Part shown: positions 14,299-22,039 of the stretch, piece after piece | How positions within the stretch are numbered: the stretch's first letter is position 1 | How the letters are laid out: each line of letters begins with the position of its first letter | DNA from: Marinosulfonomonas sp. | Lineage (GTDB): Bacteria; Pseudomonadota; Alphaproteobacteria; Rhodobacterales; Rhodobacteraceae | Length of the DNA: 33,489 nucleotides | Assembly: GCA_026989405.1 (NCBI GenBank) | Contig: JALSJL010000019.1 | Location: forward strand, 1-33,489 | Reading direction: 5' to 3' | The notes under the pieces: generated by a model | What the model was told of the DNA's origin: nothing | The model's database searches: none | What the model saw: the letters and a program-made list of their open reading frames with translations, nothing else | Position numbers and translations under genes: made by a program

Positions 14299-15828
14299 AT
14301 GCGCGGCCCGCACAACATCTGGCGGCTGATCCGCACCGGTGCCACGATGGAGCGCACCGGCGCGCTGCGAGTCGTGCTGGATGCGATGGATGCGCCGGTT
14401 TCCTTGCGCATCGCGGCCAAGGTCATCGGATGGCCATTCAAATGGTTGGGCTACAAGGGTGACCCGGAACAGCCGCCCGTGACGCGGGCGCTTTCAGCGC
14501 TCGGCCCGGCCTACATCAAGTTCGGGCAAATTCTGTCAACCCGCCCGGATGTGGTCGGCGAAGAGCTGGCCGAGCAGTTGCAGGTGTTGCAGGACAAACT
14601 GCCACCCTTTCCGGTCGAAGTTGCCCGCAAGACTGTAGAAGACGAACTCGGCCGCCCGGTGGCTGAGGTGTTCTCGGCGTTCAGCGAACCGATCGCCGCG
14701 GCCTCGATCGCGCAGGTCCACAAGGCCAGAAGGGCAGCAGATGGTGTGGATGTCGCCGTGAAGGTTCTGCGTCCGGGTATCGAGCAGGCCTTTCAGAAAG
14801 ATATCGACGCCTTCTATTTCGCTGCAGCCGTGATCGAATTTCTGCTGCCCGGAACGCGCCGGCTGCGCCCCTCTGAAGTCGTGGCACATTTCGAGGGCGT
14901 CGTGAAAGGCGAACTCGACCTTCGGCTCGAAGCCGCCTCGGCTGCCGAATTTGCAGAAAACACCAGGGACGACCCGGGGTTTCGCGTGCCGGACGTCGAC
15001 TGGCACCTGTCGGCCAAGCGCGTCATGACGCTGGATTGGGTGGACGGCATACCAATTCACGACATCGAGGCGCTGGATGCCGCGGGCCATGACCGCAAGA
15101 TGCTGGGCGAACGGGTGTTGGGCCTGTTCTTGCGTCATGCCCTGCGGGACGGCTTCTTTCACGCGGACATGCATCAGGGCAACCTGATGGTCGCCGAAAA
15201 CAGCGATATCGTCGCGCTGGATTTCGGGATCATGGGCCATATCGACGACTACACGCGCCGGGTGTATGCCGAGATTCTCTATGGCTTCATCCGGCGGGAT
15301 TTTCGCCGCGTGGCCGAAGTGCATTTCGAGGCCGGATACGTCCCCGCGGATCAGGACGTGGAAGAATTTTCCCGCGCCCTGCGTGCAGTGGGCGAGCCGA
15401 TTTTCGGAGCATCCGCCAACCAGATTTCGATGGCGAAGTTGCTGAGCTACCTGTTTGAAGTCACCGAACGCTTCGGCATGGAAACGCGAACCGAGCTGAT
15501 CCTTCTGCAACGCACGATGGTTGTCGTTGAAGGCGTCGCGCGCTCGCTGGACCCCGATATCAACATCTGGCACGTCGCCAAGCCGATCGTGGAAGACTAC
15601 ATTCGCGAAAATCTTGGTCCGGCGGCGCTTGTGCGCGATTTGCTGCGCACGGCGAAAGTGCTGGCCCGTTTCGGGCCGAGGCTGCCCGCCATGGCAGAAG
15701 CAGCACTTGTTCAACAGGCGGAAACGCCCGTGGCGCCAAGACGTTCGGCACGCTTCGCCCCGGTCGGGTATGTTCTGGTCGGTGCTGCGCTTTCGACAGC
15801 GGTGATTCTACTTGTCAGTGGCTCCTAG
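14299..15828 (+). CDS. ubiB: UbiB, ADCK-family ubiquinone biosynthesis protein
   Basis: This 509-aa atypical protein-kinase-like ATPase is needed for ubiquinone synthesis, probably by helping extract or move lipid intermediates at the membrane. The family's KxGQ motif is KFGQ (74-77) in GPAYIKFGQILSTRPDVV, followed by the Ala-rich nucleotide loop IAAASIAQVHKA. The catalytic-loop equivalent FFHADMHQGNLMV is near residues 285-297 and the metal-binding ALDFG near 306. The C terminus has a hydrophobic segment (VGYVLVGAALSTAVILLVSG) fitting membrane anchoring. The gene follows ubiE without a gap, and its last 21 bases overlap the end of the convergent kinase-like gene. Confidence 0.96.
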   Translation: MRGPHNIWRLIRTGATMERTGALRVVLDAMDAPVSLRIAAKVIGWPFKWLGYKGDPEQPPVTRALSALGPAYIKFGQILSTRPDVVGEELAEQLQVLQDKLPPFPVEVARKTVEDELGRPVAEVFSAFSEPIAAASIAQVHKARRAADGVDVAVKVLRPGIEQAFQKDIDAFYFAAAVIEFLLPGTRRLRPSEVVAHFEGVVKGELDLRLEAASAAEFAENTRDDPGFRVPDVDWHLSAKRVMTLDWVDGIPIHDIEALDAAGHDRKMLGERVLGLFLRHALRDGFFHADMHQGNLMVAENSDIVALDFGIMGHIDDYTRRVYAEILYGFIRRDFRRVAEVHFEAGYVPADQDVEEFSRALRAVGEPIFGASANQISMAKLLSYLFEVTERFGMETRTELILLQRTMVVVEGVARSLDPDINIWHVAKPIVEDYIRENLGPAALVRDLLRTAKVLARFGPRLPAMAEAALVQQAETPVAPRRSARFAPVGYVLVGAALSTAVILLVSGS

Positions 15829-16701
15829 GGCCGCAAGTTCGAGCTGGAGTGCCGGCTCATACGAAGCGTCTCCGCGTGCCGATTTCCAAAGGCAGTATGC
15901 CGCCATACGCCAGTGGTAAAGCGGCCTGAGAGCTGCGAACCTGTGCGCAACCGCCGGGTTGTCATAGCCGCTCAGGAACTCGCTCTCCTGGGCCGGCGAC
16001 AAGGGCTTTCGACCGGACAGGACCTGCATCGCCGGCGAAAGGAAAGTGGCCAGATCTTCGCTGGGGTCGCCAACCGCCGGACATTGCCAATCGATCAGCG
16101 TCAGGCCGTGTGCGTCTTGTATGATGTTGCCCGGAACCACATCGCCATGCAGGAAAACAGGCGTCTCGGCGTCGACCATCGGGTCGCCGGGCGCCAAGCG
16201 GCGCAAATGCCCGGCGCGGCTTTCGGGACACTCATCGAGTATCGCGTTGCCGATGGCGCGCAACGCCGCGCTGCCGCCTCTCAACCGGCGCAGGCCGTTC
16301 GGGGCCTTCAGACCATGTAGCCGTGCAAGCAATTCGCCGACCGCTCCGGCGCCATGCTTCCACGGGCGGCCGGCAACGAACCGGTAAATCAGGCATGTGC
16401 CAAGCGAAGTCACGACCCGTCGCACGGGTTCCGGGGCAAGCCCCGTGCCACGCAACCACATCAGCGCCATGTATTCGGCTGCATCGTCGTTCGGAAAAAG
16501 AGGCGTTGATGAGCGGGTATCATACAGCTTGCAGACAATCTTCCCGTTTGAAGTTTCGATCATCCATGACCGATTGCTGCGTCCACCCTCCAGGTTGCTC
16601 CAGGGCTCTCCTGCAAGGGATTTTTCGGCTGCGGTCAGTTCACCGCGCAATGTATCCGCGGGCAAACGTCCGGTCGCCTCCGGGCTGACGCTATCCTGCA
16701 A
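15808..16701 (-). CDS. aminoglycoside phosphotransferase/choline kinase-like enzyme
   Basis: This is an APH-fold small-molecule kinase of about 297 aa. The nucleotide-binding lysine is probably Lys58 in GKIVCKLYD. The catalytic loop FLHGDVVPGNII has Asp187 and Asn192, and the metal-binding Asp204 is in LIDWQCPAVGDPSEDLATF. The usual HGDLHPGN is here HGDVVPGN, but the essential Asp and Asn remain. The fold covers choline, thiamine, ethanolamine and aminoglycoside kinases; the substrate is unclear, and a housekeeping choline/thiamine-like role is more likely than drug resistance. No ATG lies near the N terminus. The longest start is TTG at 16701 after GGGAG, with nearby TTG alternatives, so the exact start is uncertain. 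It lies 55 bp beyond flgD on the same strand and converges on ubiB with a 21-bp overlap. Confidence 0.82.
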   Translation of the reverse strand: MQDSVSPEATGRLPADTLRGELTAAEKSLAGEPWSNLEGGRSNRSWMIETSNGKIVCKLYDTRSSTPLFPNDDAAEYMALMWLRGTGLAPEPVRRVVTSLGTCLIYRFVAGRPWKHGAGAVGELLARLHGLKAPNGLRRLRGGSAALRAIGNAILDECPESRAGHLRRLAPGDPMVDAETPVFLHGDVVPGNIIQDAHGLTLIDWQCPAVGDPSEDLATFLSPAMQVLSGRKPLSPAQESEFLSGYDNPAVAHRFAALRPLYHWRMAAYCLWKSARGDASYEPALQLELAALGATDK

Positions 16702-16756
16702 TTTCCGAGACTCCCACCTGGCGCTTGCTGGAACCTAGAGGGTTGTCTCATGTTGC

Positions 16757-17422
16757 TCAAGCCTCGGGCATGCGCAGCGCCGAAATGTCGGCGGCCGCCA
16801 CTTCGGCGCCGCCCGCCAGAACGATATTCACTGTTGCGCCCGACAGCCGGATTTCCCTGATCAGGGCATAGCTTTCCACCGGCAGGCTGGACACGGCGCC
16901 GTCTTGCCCAACGGTTTCCACCGCGAAAGAATATGAGCCGGGTGCCATCGGCTGTCCATCAGCGTCAACGCCCGCCCACTCCAGCGCGCTTGTGGTCGGG
17001 TCAATCGGCTGGCGAGAAACCTCGGCGCCGGTCGAATTCGTCACGACAAGAACCGCGCCTTGCGCAGCGGCCGGGATGTTCACGTCAAGTGACACCGGGG
17101 AGCCATCAAACTGGACCGGAGCCGCAACCTTGGCTTCCATGCCCACCCATCCGGCGGCCTGCGCAATTCCCATGGCGGCAAATTGCTGACCGAGCCCGGC
17201 GAGCAGATCATTGGTCTTGACCTGTTGCTCCACGCTGGAAAACGTCGCGAGCTGCACCGCATAGTCCGTCGATTCGATTGGATTGAGCGGATCCTGATTT
17301 TGCATTTGTGCAGTCAACATCGTCAGGAATGTCTGAAAGTCGGAACTGACGGCCCGTTTGGCCTTGTCCGGGCCGGGCGTTGTGGCCGGCAACGAGTTGG
17401 TGAGCGTCAAGTCAGTGTTCAT
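16757..17422 (-). CDS. flgD: flagellar hook assembly capping protein FlgD
   Basis: This 221-aa protein forms the scaffold cap on which FlgE polymerises into the hook. The diagnostic N-terminal segment is FQTFLTMLTAQMQNQDPLNPIESTDYAVQLATFSSVEQQVKTNDLL (about 30-75). The C-terminal half is the beta-rich FlgD tudor/Ig-like domain containing APGSYSFAVETV. It starts 11 bp after fliK, so the two are co-transcribed, a logical pair since FliK stops and FlgD builds the hook. FlgE itself is not in the window. Confidence 0.95.
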   Translation of the reverse strand: MNTDLTLTNSLPATTPGPDKAKRAVSSDFQTFLTMLTAQMQNQDPLNPIESTDYAVQLATFSSVEQQVKTNDLLAGLGQQFAAMGIAQAAGWVGMEAKVAAPVQFDGSPVSLDVNIPAAAQGAVLVVTNSTGAEVSRQPIDPTTSALEWAGVDADGQPMAPGSYSFAVETVGQDGAVSSLPVESYALIREIRLSGATVNIVLAGGAEVAAADISALRMPEA

Positions 17423-17433
17423 CTGGTTGATCC

Positions 17434-19164
17434 TTACAGTCTGATGTCCAGCCGCCCGTCGTTTTCGAACGAGACCTGGATATGGGGTGTTTCCTGCGAT
17501 TCAGGGTCGCCGGATACCGCCCGACCCATTGAATGTTCATGGTCTTGTCGCCCACCCTCACCCCCGAAAGAGTCGCCCGACCGGCTGGCGAAGGCGAAAT
17601 CGAGCTGCGAATACCCCAGGTCTTTCAACTGGGTCGCAAGCTGGTCGATATGCCGGCGGAGGTAGTCCAGAGTGTCGGGCCGTTCGGCAGAAACCGTCAC
17701 GACCATGGCGCCGTCCTGCACCTGAAGCGTCATGCGGACACGGCCGAGCTCTTCGGGGTTCAGCAAGAGTTCCACCGGGCGGTCGCGCAGGGCGACCGCG
17801 GCATGTGCGATCTGCTCCATCACCTTGGGAGCATGCGCCTCCCAGCCAGGAATCCGCGCCGGAGGGGCTGCCGGGTTGGTGTCCCTGACAGCGGCGGGTG
17901 CAGCCGCGGCAATGGCATCATCACTTTCGCCGGCCAAGGCAGTCTCTCGGGTCACCATCTGTTCTGATGTCCCGGTCGAAACGGCGGGAATTGCGGTTTC
18001 GGTTCTGGCACCATCCGGTGACACGGCCGACATGACCGGCTGGTCTTTTGCCGGCTGACGCCGGATTTCCCCCGGGGTCTCGGAATTCGGGGGCCGATGT
18101 TCCGACAACCCCGCACCCCGCGCGGTATTCACCGGCGGGTTGAGGTCGGACGGTGCGGATTTATTGAGAGCCGATTTTCCCGGTTCCGGGGCCTCTTTCA
18201 GAGAGGGCCCAGACGGTTCCTCCCCGGGATGCCGGGTGCCCGGCTTGGGCGCCATCGCGGTTTCGGCCATGCTTTCGGAGCGATTCCCAAGGGCTTGCGG
18301 TTGTTCGGCGACGGCCTGCGGAGCTTTCGTGTTCTGCTTCCCCTCGACCGGGCGATAGCTTTCGACAGCTTCGTGTTCCGGGCTCGCAACACGGTGCTCG
18401 CGAATCATCCCGGCGACCGCCGGGCCTTGATCCTGCGCCGGTTGTTGGGGCGACGTGACAACCTGCCCGAACCGGGTGGTCTTGCCACCAACCCCGGGCA
18501 TGTCCAAGACCTTTTCGACGCCGGGAGTCTGCGCGGAGCCGGGTGGATTGCTTGCGGTGTTCGGATCTGGATTTTCCTTGGCAACGGGAGCGCCCGATTG
18601 CGCAGGGGATGCCGAGCGCTCCGGCTGGACTGCCACATTCAGGGGCGTCGGGGCCGGACCGGACGGGTTGAAGGCACCAGCAAGTCGAGCCGCATCACGC
18701 GCCTGCCCCGGAACGGAATCGATCTGCATTTTTCCGGGTTGCGGAACCTCCGAGGCCGTCAAACCGCTGGCCGCAACCTTGTCTCCCATGCCTTGCTTTG
18801 CGCCGTCCGCCCCCTGATCGGCGCCAGCAAGCGGATCAACCGGCGCGGCGCGCACCCGGTCGGCACCGGCAGGAGTTGGCATGTCACCCACCCCACCCGC
18901 GACCGGCAGCTCGCCCTCTGGGCCTGATACCTGCATGTCGGGCCTTGAAAGGGGGTGGTCAGCGCCAAGCCCGGTCAGATCGACCTTGCCTTCAACCGCA
19001 ACCTTTTCGGCCGAAGCGAATGGGTCCGGGGTCGCGCCGGTTTCAGCCTCCAGCAGTTCCTGGAACGCATGAACTGCGGGGCCGTCAGCCCCACCGTCGC
19101 GCCCGACTTCAGGGGCTGCACCGATTCTGGCGGGCATGATCAATTGGTTTTGGGCGGGTTCCAT
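17434..19164 (-). CDS. fliK: flagellar hook-length control protein FliK
   Basis: This protein of about 576 aa has a long, low-complexity, Pro/Ala/Gly-rich region with no stable fold visible. A conserved C-terminal hook-length control domain (about the last 110 aa) follows: VELLLNPEELGRVRMTLQVQDGAMVVTVSAERPDTLDYLRRHIDQLATQLKDLGY. FliK acts as a secreted ruler that switches export specificity through FlhB. An open frame continues to 19326, but that part would run over the divergent rod-binding gene and looks non-coding; ATG 19164 (MEPAQNQLIMPARIG) is the best start, with a weak ribosome site. The family call depends on the C-terminal domain and on flgD downstream. The disordered middle is normal for FliK. 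Confidence 0.88.
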   Translation of the reverse strand: MEPAQNQLIMPARIGAAPEVGRDGGADGPAVHAFQELLEAETGATPDPFASAEKVAVEGKVDLTGLGADHPLSRPDMQVSGPEGELPVAGGVGDMPTPAGADRVRAAPVDPLAGADQGADGAKQGMGDKVAASGLTASEVPQPGKMQIDSVPGQARDAARLAGAFNPSGPAPTPLNVAVQPERSASPAQSGAPVAKENPDPNTASNPPGSAQTPGVEKVLDMPGVGGKTTRFGQVVTSPQQPAQDQGPAVAGMIREHRVASPEHEAVESYRPVEGKQNTKAPQAVAEQPQALGNRSESMAETAMAPKPGTRHPGEEPSGPSLKEAPEPGKSALNKSAPSDLNPPVNTARGAGLSEHRPPNSETPGEIRRQPAKDQPVMSAVSPDGARTETAIPAVSTGTSEQMVTRETALAGESDDAIAAAAPAAVRDTNPAAPPARIPGWEAHAPKVMEQIAHAAVALRDRPVELLLNPEELGRVRMTLQVQDGAMVVTVSAERPDTLDYLRRHIDQLATQLKDLGYSQLDFAFASRSGDSFGGEGGRQDHEHSMGRAVSGDPESQETPHIQVSFENDGRLDIRL

Positions 19165-19273
19165 CGCAATCCAGACATTTTTTCGTTCCGGGTGAAGATG
19201 GACCAATTTCGTTACGGCATGTTTACCGTTTCCGGAAAATAATGGTGAAACTGAAAGGAAATCGAGAAACCCC

Positions 19274-19570
19274 ATGAACAACGTCGGCATGATCAACCCG
19301 TCGCCACCCATCACCCAGAGCAGCAAGGACGCGAGAATATGGAAGGCCGCTCAGGCGCTTGAGGCATCCTTTCTGTCGGAAATGTTGAAGTCCGCCGGGT
19401 TCGGTGACGCCCGGTCGAGCTTTGGCGGAGGCATCGGCGAAGAGCAGTTCGGTTCATTCCTGCGCAATGCACAGGCCGAGCTCATGGTGCAGAAAGGCGG
19501 TGTCGGGTTGGCGCACTCCTTGTTCGAGGCCCTGAAGGAGCGAAGCGATGGCGATCCTGAAAGAGACTGA
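19274..19570 (+). CDS. flgJ: rod-binding protein, FlgJ N-terminal domain only
   Basis: This 98-aa protein corresponds to the N-terminal rod-scaffold domain of FlgJ (IWKAAQALEASFLSEMLKSAG, then GIGEEQFGSFLRNAQAELMVQKGGVGLAHSLFEAL). The C-terminal muramidase domain found in enterobacterial FlgJ is absent, as is common in Alphaproteobacteria, where a separate lytic enzyme does that job. A second ATG at 19289 could be the start. It overlaps the FlgN-like gene by 23 bp and is divergent from fliK. Confidence 0.87.
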   Translation: MNNVGMINPSPPITQSSKDARIWKAAQALEASFLSEMLKSAGFGDARSSFGGGIGEEQFGSFLRNAQAELMVQKGGVGLAHSLFEALKERSDGDPERD

Positions 19571-19898
19571 CGCCATGCACCGTCTGGCCAGCGTTCTGGA
19601 ATCCGAGCGGCGCGCCCTTCTGGGTGGCCGGTTCGACCTTCTTCAGCGACTGATGATCGAAAAGGAGCGTTCCATTCTGGCCTTCCGGCAGGTCGCGGAT
19701 GCCGGCATGCTTGTGAAGCTGCATGATCAGTTGGAGCGAAACCAGAAATTGCTGCACGCTGCGGCTCAGGGAATACGCGCCGCGAAAGAGTCTGTTTCCA
19801 GGGTCGGGCGCGAAAAGACCTCGCTGGTGACCTATGACAAGTCCGGGGTGCGCGGCAATGTCATGCCGGGCCAGCCCAGTCACCAAAGCCGCGCCTGA
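19548..19898 (+). CDS. FlgN-like flagellar export chaperone (probable)
   Basis: This is a 116-aa, mostly helical protein (residues about 8-95 are heptad-like, LASVLESERRALLGGRFDLLQRLMIEKERSILAF) with a charged C-terminal tail. Size, predicted coiled-coil and position after the rod-binding gene match the FlgN family, which keeps the hook-filament junction proteins FlgK and FlgL in exportable form. A GAAGGAG ribosome site lies 7 bases before the ATG, inside the preceding gene, which supports the 23-bp overlap. Sequence identity to FlgN is always low, so the assignment is moderate. Confidence 0.65.
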   Translation: MAILKETDAMHRLASVLESERRALLGGRFDLLQRLMIEKERSILAFRQVADAGMLVKLHDQLERNQKLLHAAAQGIRAAKESVSRVGREKTSLVTYDKSGVRGNVMPGQPSHQSRA

Positions 19899-20056
19899 GA
19901 GCCGCAATCAATGTCAAATGCGAGTCAAATGCGGCAGAAGATTCCGCCGGTGTTAGCCGCGCATTAGGATTTCGGCGCCAGCCTTGGTCATGCACCCGAT
20001 CCGGGTGGCGCGGTTGGCCGCTTGGCGATTCTCCGCAGAGTCAGAAAGACACTCCA

Positions 20057-20097
20057 TTGTTCGAACGAACAACCTGAAAACCGGCGCAAAATGCGCC
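20057..20097 (+). other. two stem-loops in the flagellin mRNA leader
   Basis: Between 20057 and 20072 TTGTTCG-aa-CGAACAA is a perfect 7-bp inverted repeat. At 20083-20097 GGCGCA-aaa-TGCGCC is a perfect 6-bp hairpin. Both lie within 61 bases of the flagellin ATG, and the second ends about 10 bases before the ribosome site AAAGGAAG. In Caulobacter FlbT binds the flagellin leader mRNA and lowers its translation; flbT is encoded just downstream here, so these structures are candidate targets. The first could instead be a DNA operator. Confidence 0.5.
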
Positions 20098-20117
20098 CAC
20101 CGAATAAAGGAAGTCCG

Positions 20118-21584
20118 ATGTCCAGTATTCTGACCAACAAGAGCGCAATGGTTGCGCTGCAAACGCTCAAGATGATCAACTCCAACCTGTCGCAAACCCA
20201 GTCGGAGATTTCGACCGGCAAAAAGATTGCCTCGGCCAAAGACAACTCTTCGATCTGGGCCATTTCGAAAGTAATGGAATCCGACGTCAAGGGCTTCAAG
20301 GGAATTGCCGAAAGCCTTTCGCTTGGCGAATCGACGGTCGCAGTGGCACGGCAGGGTTCGGAAACGATCACCGGCCTGCTGACCGACATCAAGTCCAAGA
20401 TCGTCGCGGCGCAGGAAGAAAATGTTGATCGCGCCAAGATTCAAACCGATATTTCCGCGCTTCGGGACCAGATCAACTCGGTTGTAAACGCGGCCCAGTT
20501 CAACGGTCTCAACCTGCTGAAGGGGACGGAAGACGTCAACATCCTGTCTTCGCTCGATCGGGCCCCTGACGGCTCGGTTTCGGCCAGCAATATCACCATC
20601 GCCCGACAGGACATGTCGACGACGGCGGGCGTCCTGGGGACAGGAACCGATCTGTCGGCAAACGCGACCCTCAGCGCAGCCACGGCAACAAACGCCGGCA
20701 ACACGGCAACTGTCACCATCGCGACAGACGGTGACATGAGCGACAACACACTGTCAATTTCCATCGGGGGGGCATCGCTCAACTATTCGGTCGGTGATCT
20801 GTCCGGTGACCAGGATGCCGCAGCTTCGACCATATCGGGCGCAATCAACGCGCTTGGAATTGTCGGGGTAACTGCAAGCGTGTCCGCCAATGTCATCACC
20901 TTGACATCAACCCGGGCCTTTGAAGATGTTTCCCTCGCGGCAACCGGCGCGACGGCCTCGGCCAGTTCGATCGCCGAACGCGCCGAATCCCTGACATTCT
21001 CGGGGTCCGCCAATGTTGCCGAAGGCGACGGCTATCAGGTGACGGTGGGCAGCAACACCTTCACCTATGTCGCGGGCAAGGGTGAAACCTTTGAAGATGT
21101 GGCAAAGGGGCTCAAGGCAGCGGTCGATGGCGGCACGATCGCAGGCCTGTCGACCCAGGTTGCGCAGAACAGTTCGAACCAGTGGGTTCTGAAAATTGAC
21201 AATGATGCTGGAACTTCGCAGTCGCTGGCCCGTGCCGGCGCGGCTGGCGGCACCGCTTCGGGTGGCCTTTTCGGGCTCGACTCGATCGACGTCACGACAA
21301 ATGCCGGTGCAAACTCGGCGCTGTCCAATATCGAGAACCTGATCAACAACTCCATTGATGCAGCCGCCAATTTCGGTTCTGCGCAGGGCCGGATCGAGAT
21401 TCAGTCGGAATTCATCGGGAAGCTGACAGACTCTCTGCGGGCCGGTATCGGATCAATGGTTGATGCGGACATGGAAGAAGCATCGGCGCGGTTGCAGGCC
21501 TTGCAGGTCCAGCAGCAGTTGGGCATCCAGTCGCTTTCTATCGCGAACCAGTCGCCGCAATCCATCCTCTCACTCTTCCGTTAA
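20118..21584 (+). CDS. fliC: flagellin
   Basis: This 488-aa filament subunit has conserved helical D0/D1 ends: SSILTNKSAMVALQTLKMINSNLSQTQSEISTGKKIASAKDNSSIWAISKVMESD at the N terminus and a C-terminal region finishing LQVQQQLGIQSLSIANQSPQSILSLFR. The central region (about residues 180-400) is Ala/Ser/Thr-rich, with two repeats that look like the flagellin IN motif (near GDLSGDQDAAASTISGAI and near GKGETFEDVAKGLKAAV). There is no N-terminal signal peptide, as expected for type III export. An upstream in-frame ATG at 20022 is rejected; the chosen ATG follows AAAGGAAG and gives the normal start. flaF and flbT follow directly. Confidence 0.97.
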   Translation: MSSILTNKSAMVALQTLKMINSNLSQTQSEISTGKKIASAKDNSSIWAISKVMESDVKGFKGIAESLSLGESTVAVARQGSETITGLLTDIKSKIVAAQEENVDRAKIQTDISALRDQINSVVNAAQFNGLNLLKGTEDVNILSSLDRAPDGSVSASNITIARQDMSTTAGVLGTGTDLSANATLSAATATNAGNTATVTIATDGDMSDNTLSISIGGASLNYSVGDLSGDQDAAASTISGAINALGIVGVTASVSANVITLTSTRAFEDVSLAATGATASASSIAERAESLTFSGSANVAEGDGYQVTVGSNTFTYVAGKGETFEDVAKGLKAAVDGGTIAGLSTQVAQNSSNQWVLKIDNDAGTSQSLARAGAAGGTASGGLFGLDSIDVTTNAGANSALSNIENLINNSIDAAANFGSAQGRIEIQSEFIGKLTDSLRAGIGSMVDADMEEASARLQALQVQQQLGIQSLSIANQSPQSILSLFR

Positions 21585-21595
21585 CAGCAACGTTT

Positions 21596-21622
21596 CGGGG
21601 CATCGCTGACGGCGGTGCCCCG
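21596..21622 (+). terminator. strong hairpin between flagellin and flaF
   Basis: CGGGGCATCGC (21596-21606), a 5-nt loop and GCGGTGCCCCG (21612-21622) form an 11-bp stem with one G-U pair, 12 bases after the flagellin stop. No T tract follows, so it is more likely a partial terminator or an RNA-stabilising 3' structure that keeps flagellin mRNA abundant relative to flaF-flbT. Confidence 0.6.
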
Positions 21623-21667
21623 ATTCACGAGCGCAGACGGTAACCATTGAATCAGGAAGGACATTTT

Positions 21668-22039
21668 GTGAACGCCACCCAACTCGCACAGAATGCATAC
21701 TCATCACCAGCCGCCCCGATCAAAACCGCAAGGGGCGTCGAGCTTGACGCCTTTTCGAGGATCACAAGGCGAATTCTCGAAACCGCCACCAGCAAGAACC
21801 ACGCCGGGCTGGTCAAGGCACTACATGAAAACAGACAATTGTGGACACTTCTGGCCGTCGATGTCGCCGATCAGAACAATGGCCTTCCCGAAGATCTGCG
21901 GGCCCGGATATTTTATCTGGCCGAGTTCACGCAGCTGCACACGTCGAAGGTTCTGGCCGGAACTGCCAGCGCGGACGCTTTGGTGGATATCAACCGCGCC
22001 ATCATGAGCGGTCTGCGAAACCAGGGGGCAACGCAATGA
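21668..22039 (+). CDS. flaF: flagellar biosynthesis regulator FlaF
   Basis: This 123-aa protein belongs to the alphaproteobacterial FlaF family (LAQNAYSSPAAPIKTARGVELDAFSRITRRI, then ALHENRQLWTLLAVDVADQNNGLPEDLRARIFYLAEFT). In Caulobacter and Brucella FlaF is needed for flagellin synthesis or secretion and acts opposite to FlbT. The start is GTG at 21668, preceded by AGGAAGGA at 6-8 bases. An in-frame TTG at 21647 lies upstream of that ribosome site and is less likely. It overlaps flbT by 4 bp. Confidence 0.93.
   Translation: MNATQLAQNAYSSPAAPIKTARGVELDAFSRITRRILETATSKNHAGLVKALHENRQLWTLLAVDVADQNNGLPEDLRARIFYLAEFTQLHTSKVLAGTASADALVDINRAIMSGLRNQGATQ

Noticed and set aside
14536..15714. 392-aa open frame antisense to ubiB
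   Set aside because: Shadow of ubiB, with His/Arg-rich composition and no motifs.
19165..19326. N-terminal extension of FliK to the ATG at 19326
   Set aside because: It would cover the divergent promoter region and the start of the rod-binding gene, and the added residues look unlike FliK.
19899..20056. Sigma-54 promoter for flagellin
   Set aside because: TGGC-like sequences occur near 20000-20030, but none has the GG-N10-GC spacing of a real -24/-12 element.
20022..20117. Upstream start for flagellin at 20022
   Set aside because: It adds 32 basic residues before the conserved flagellin N terminus and covers the leader stem-loops; the ATG at 20118 has a good ribosome site.
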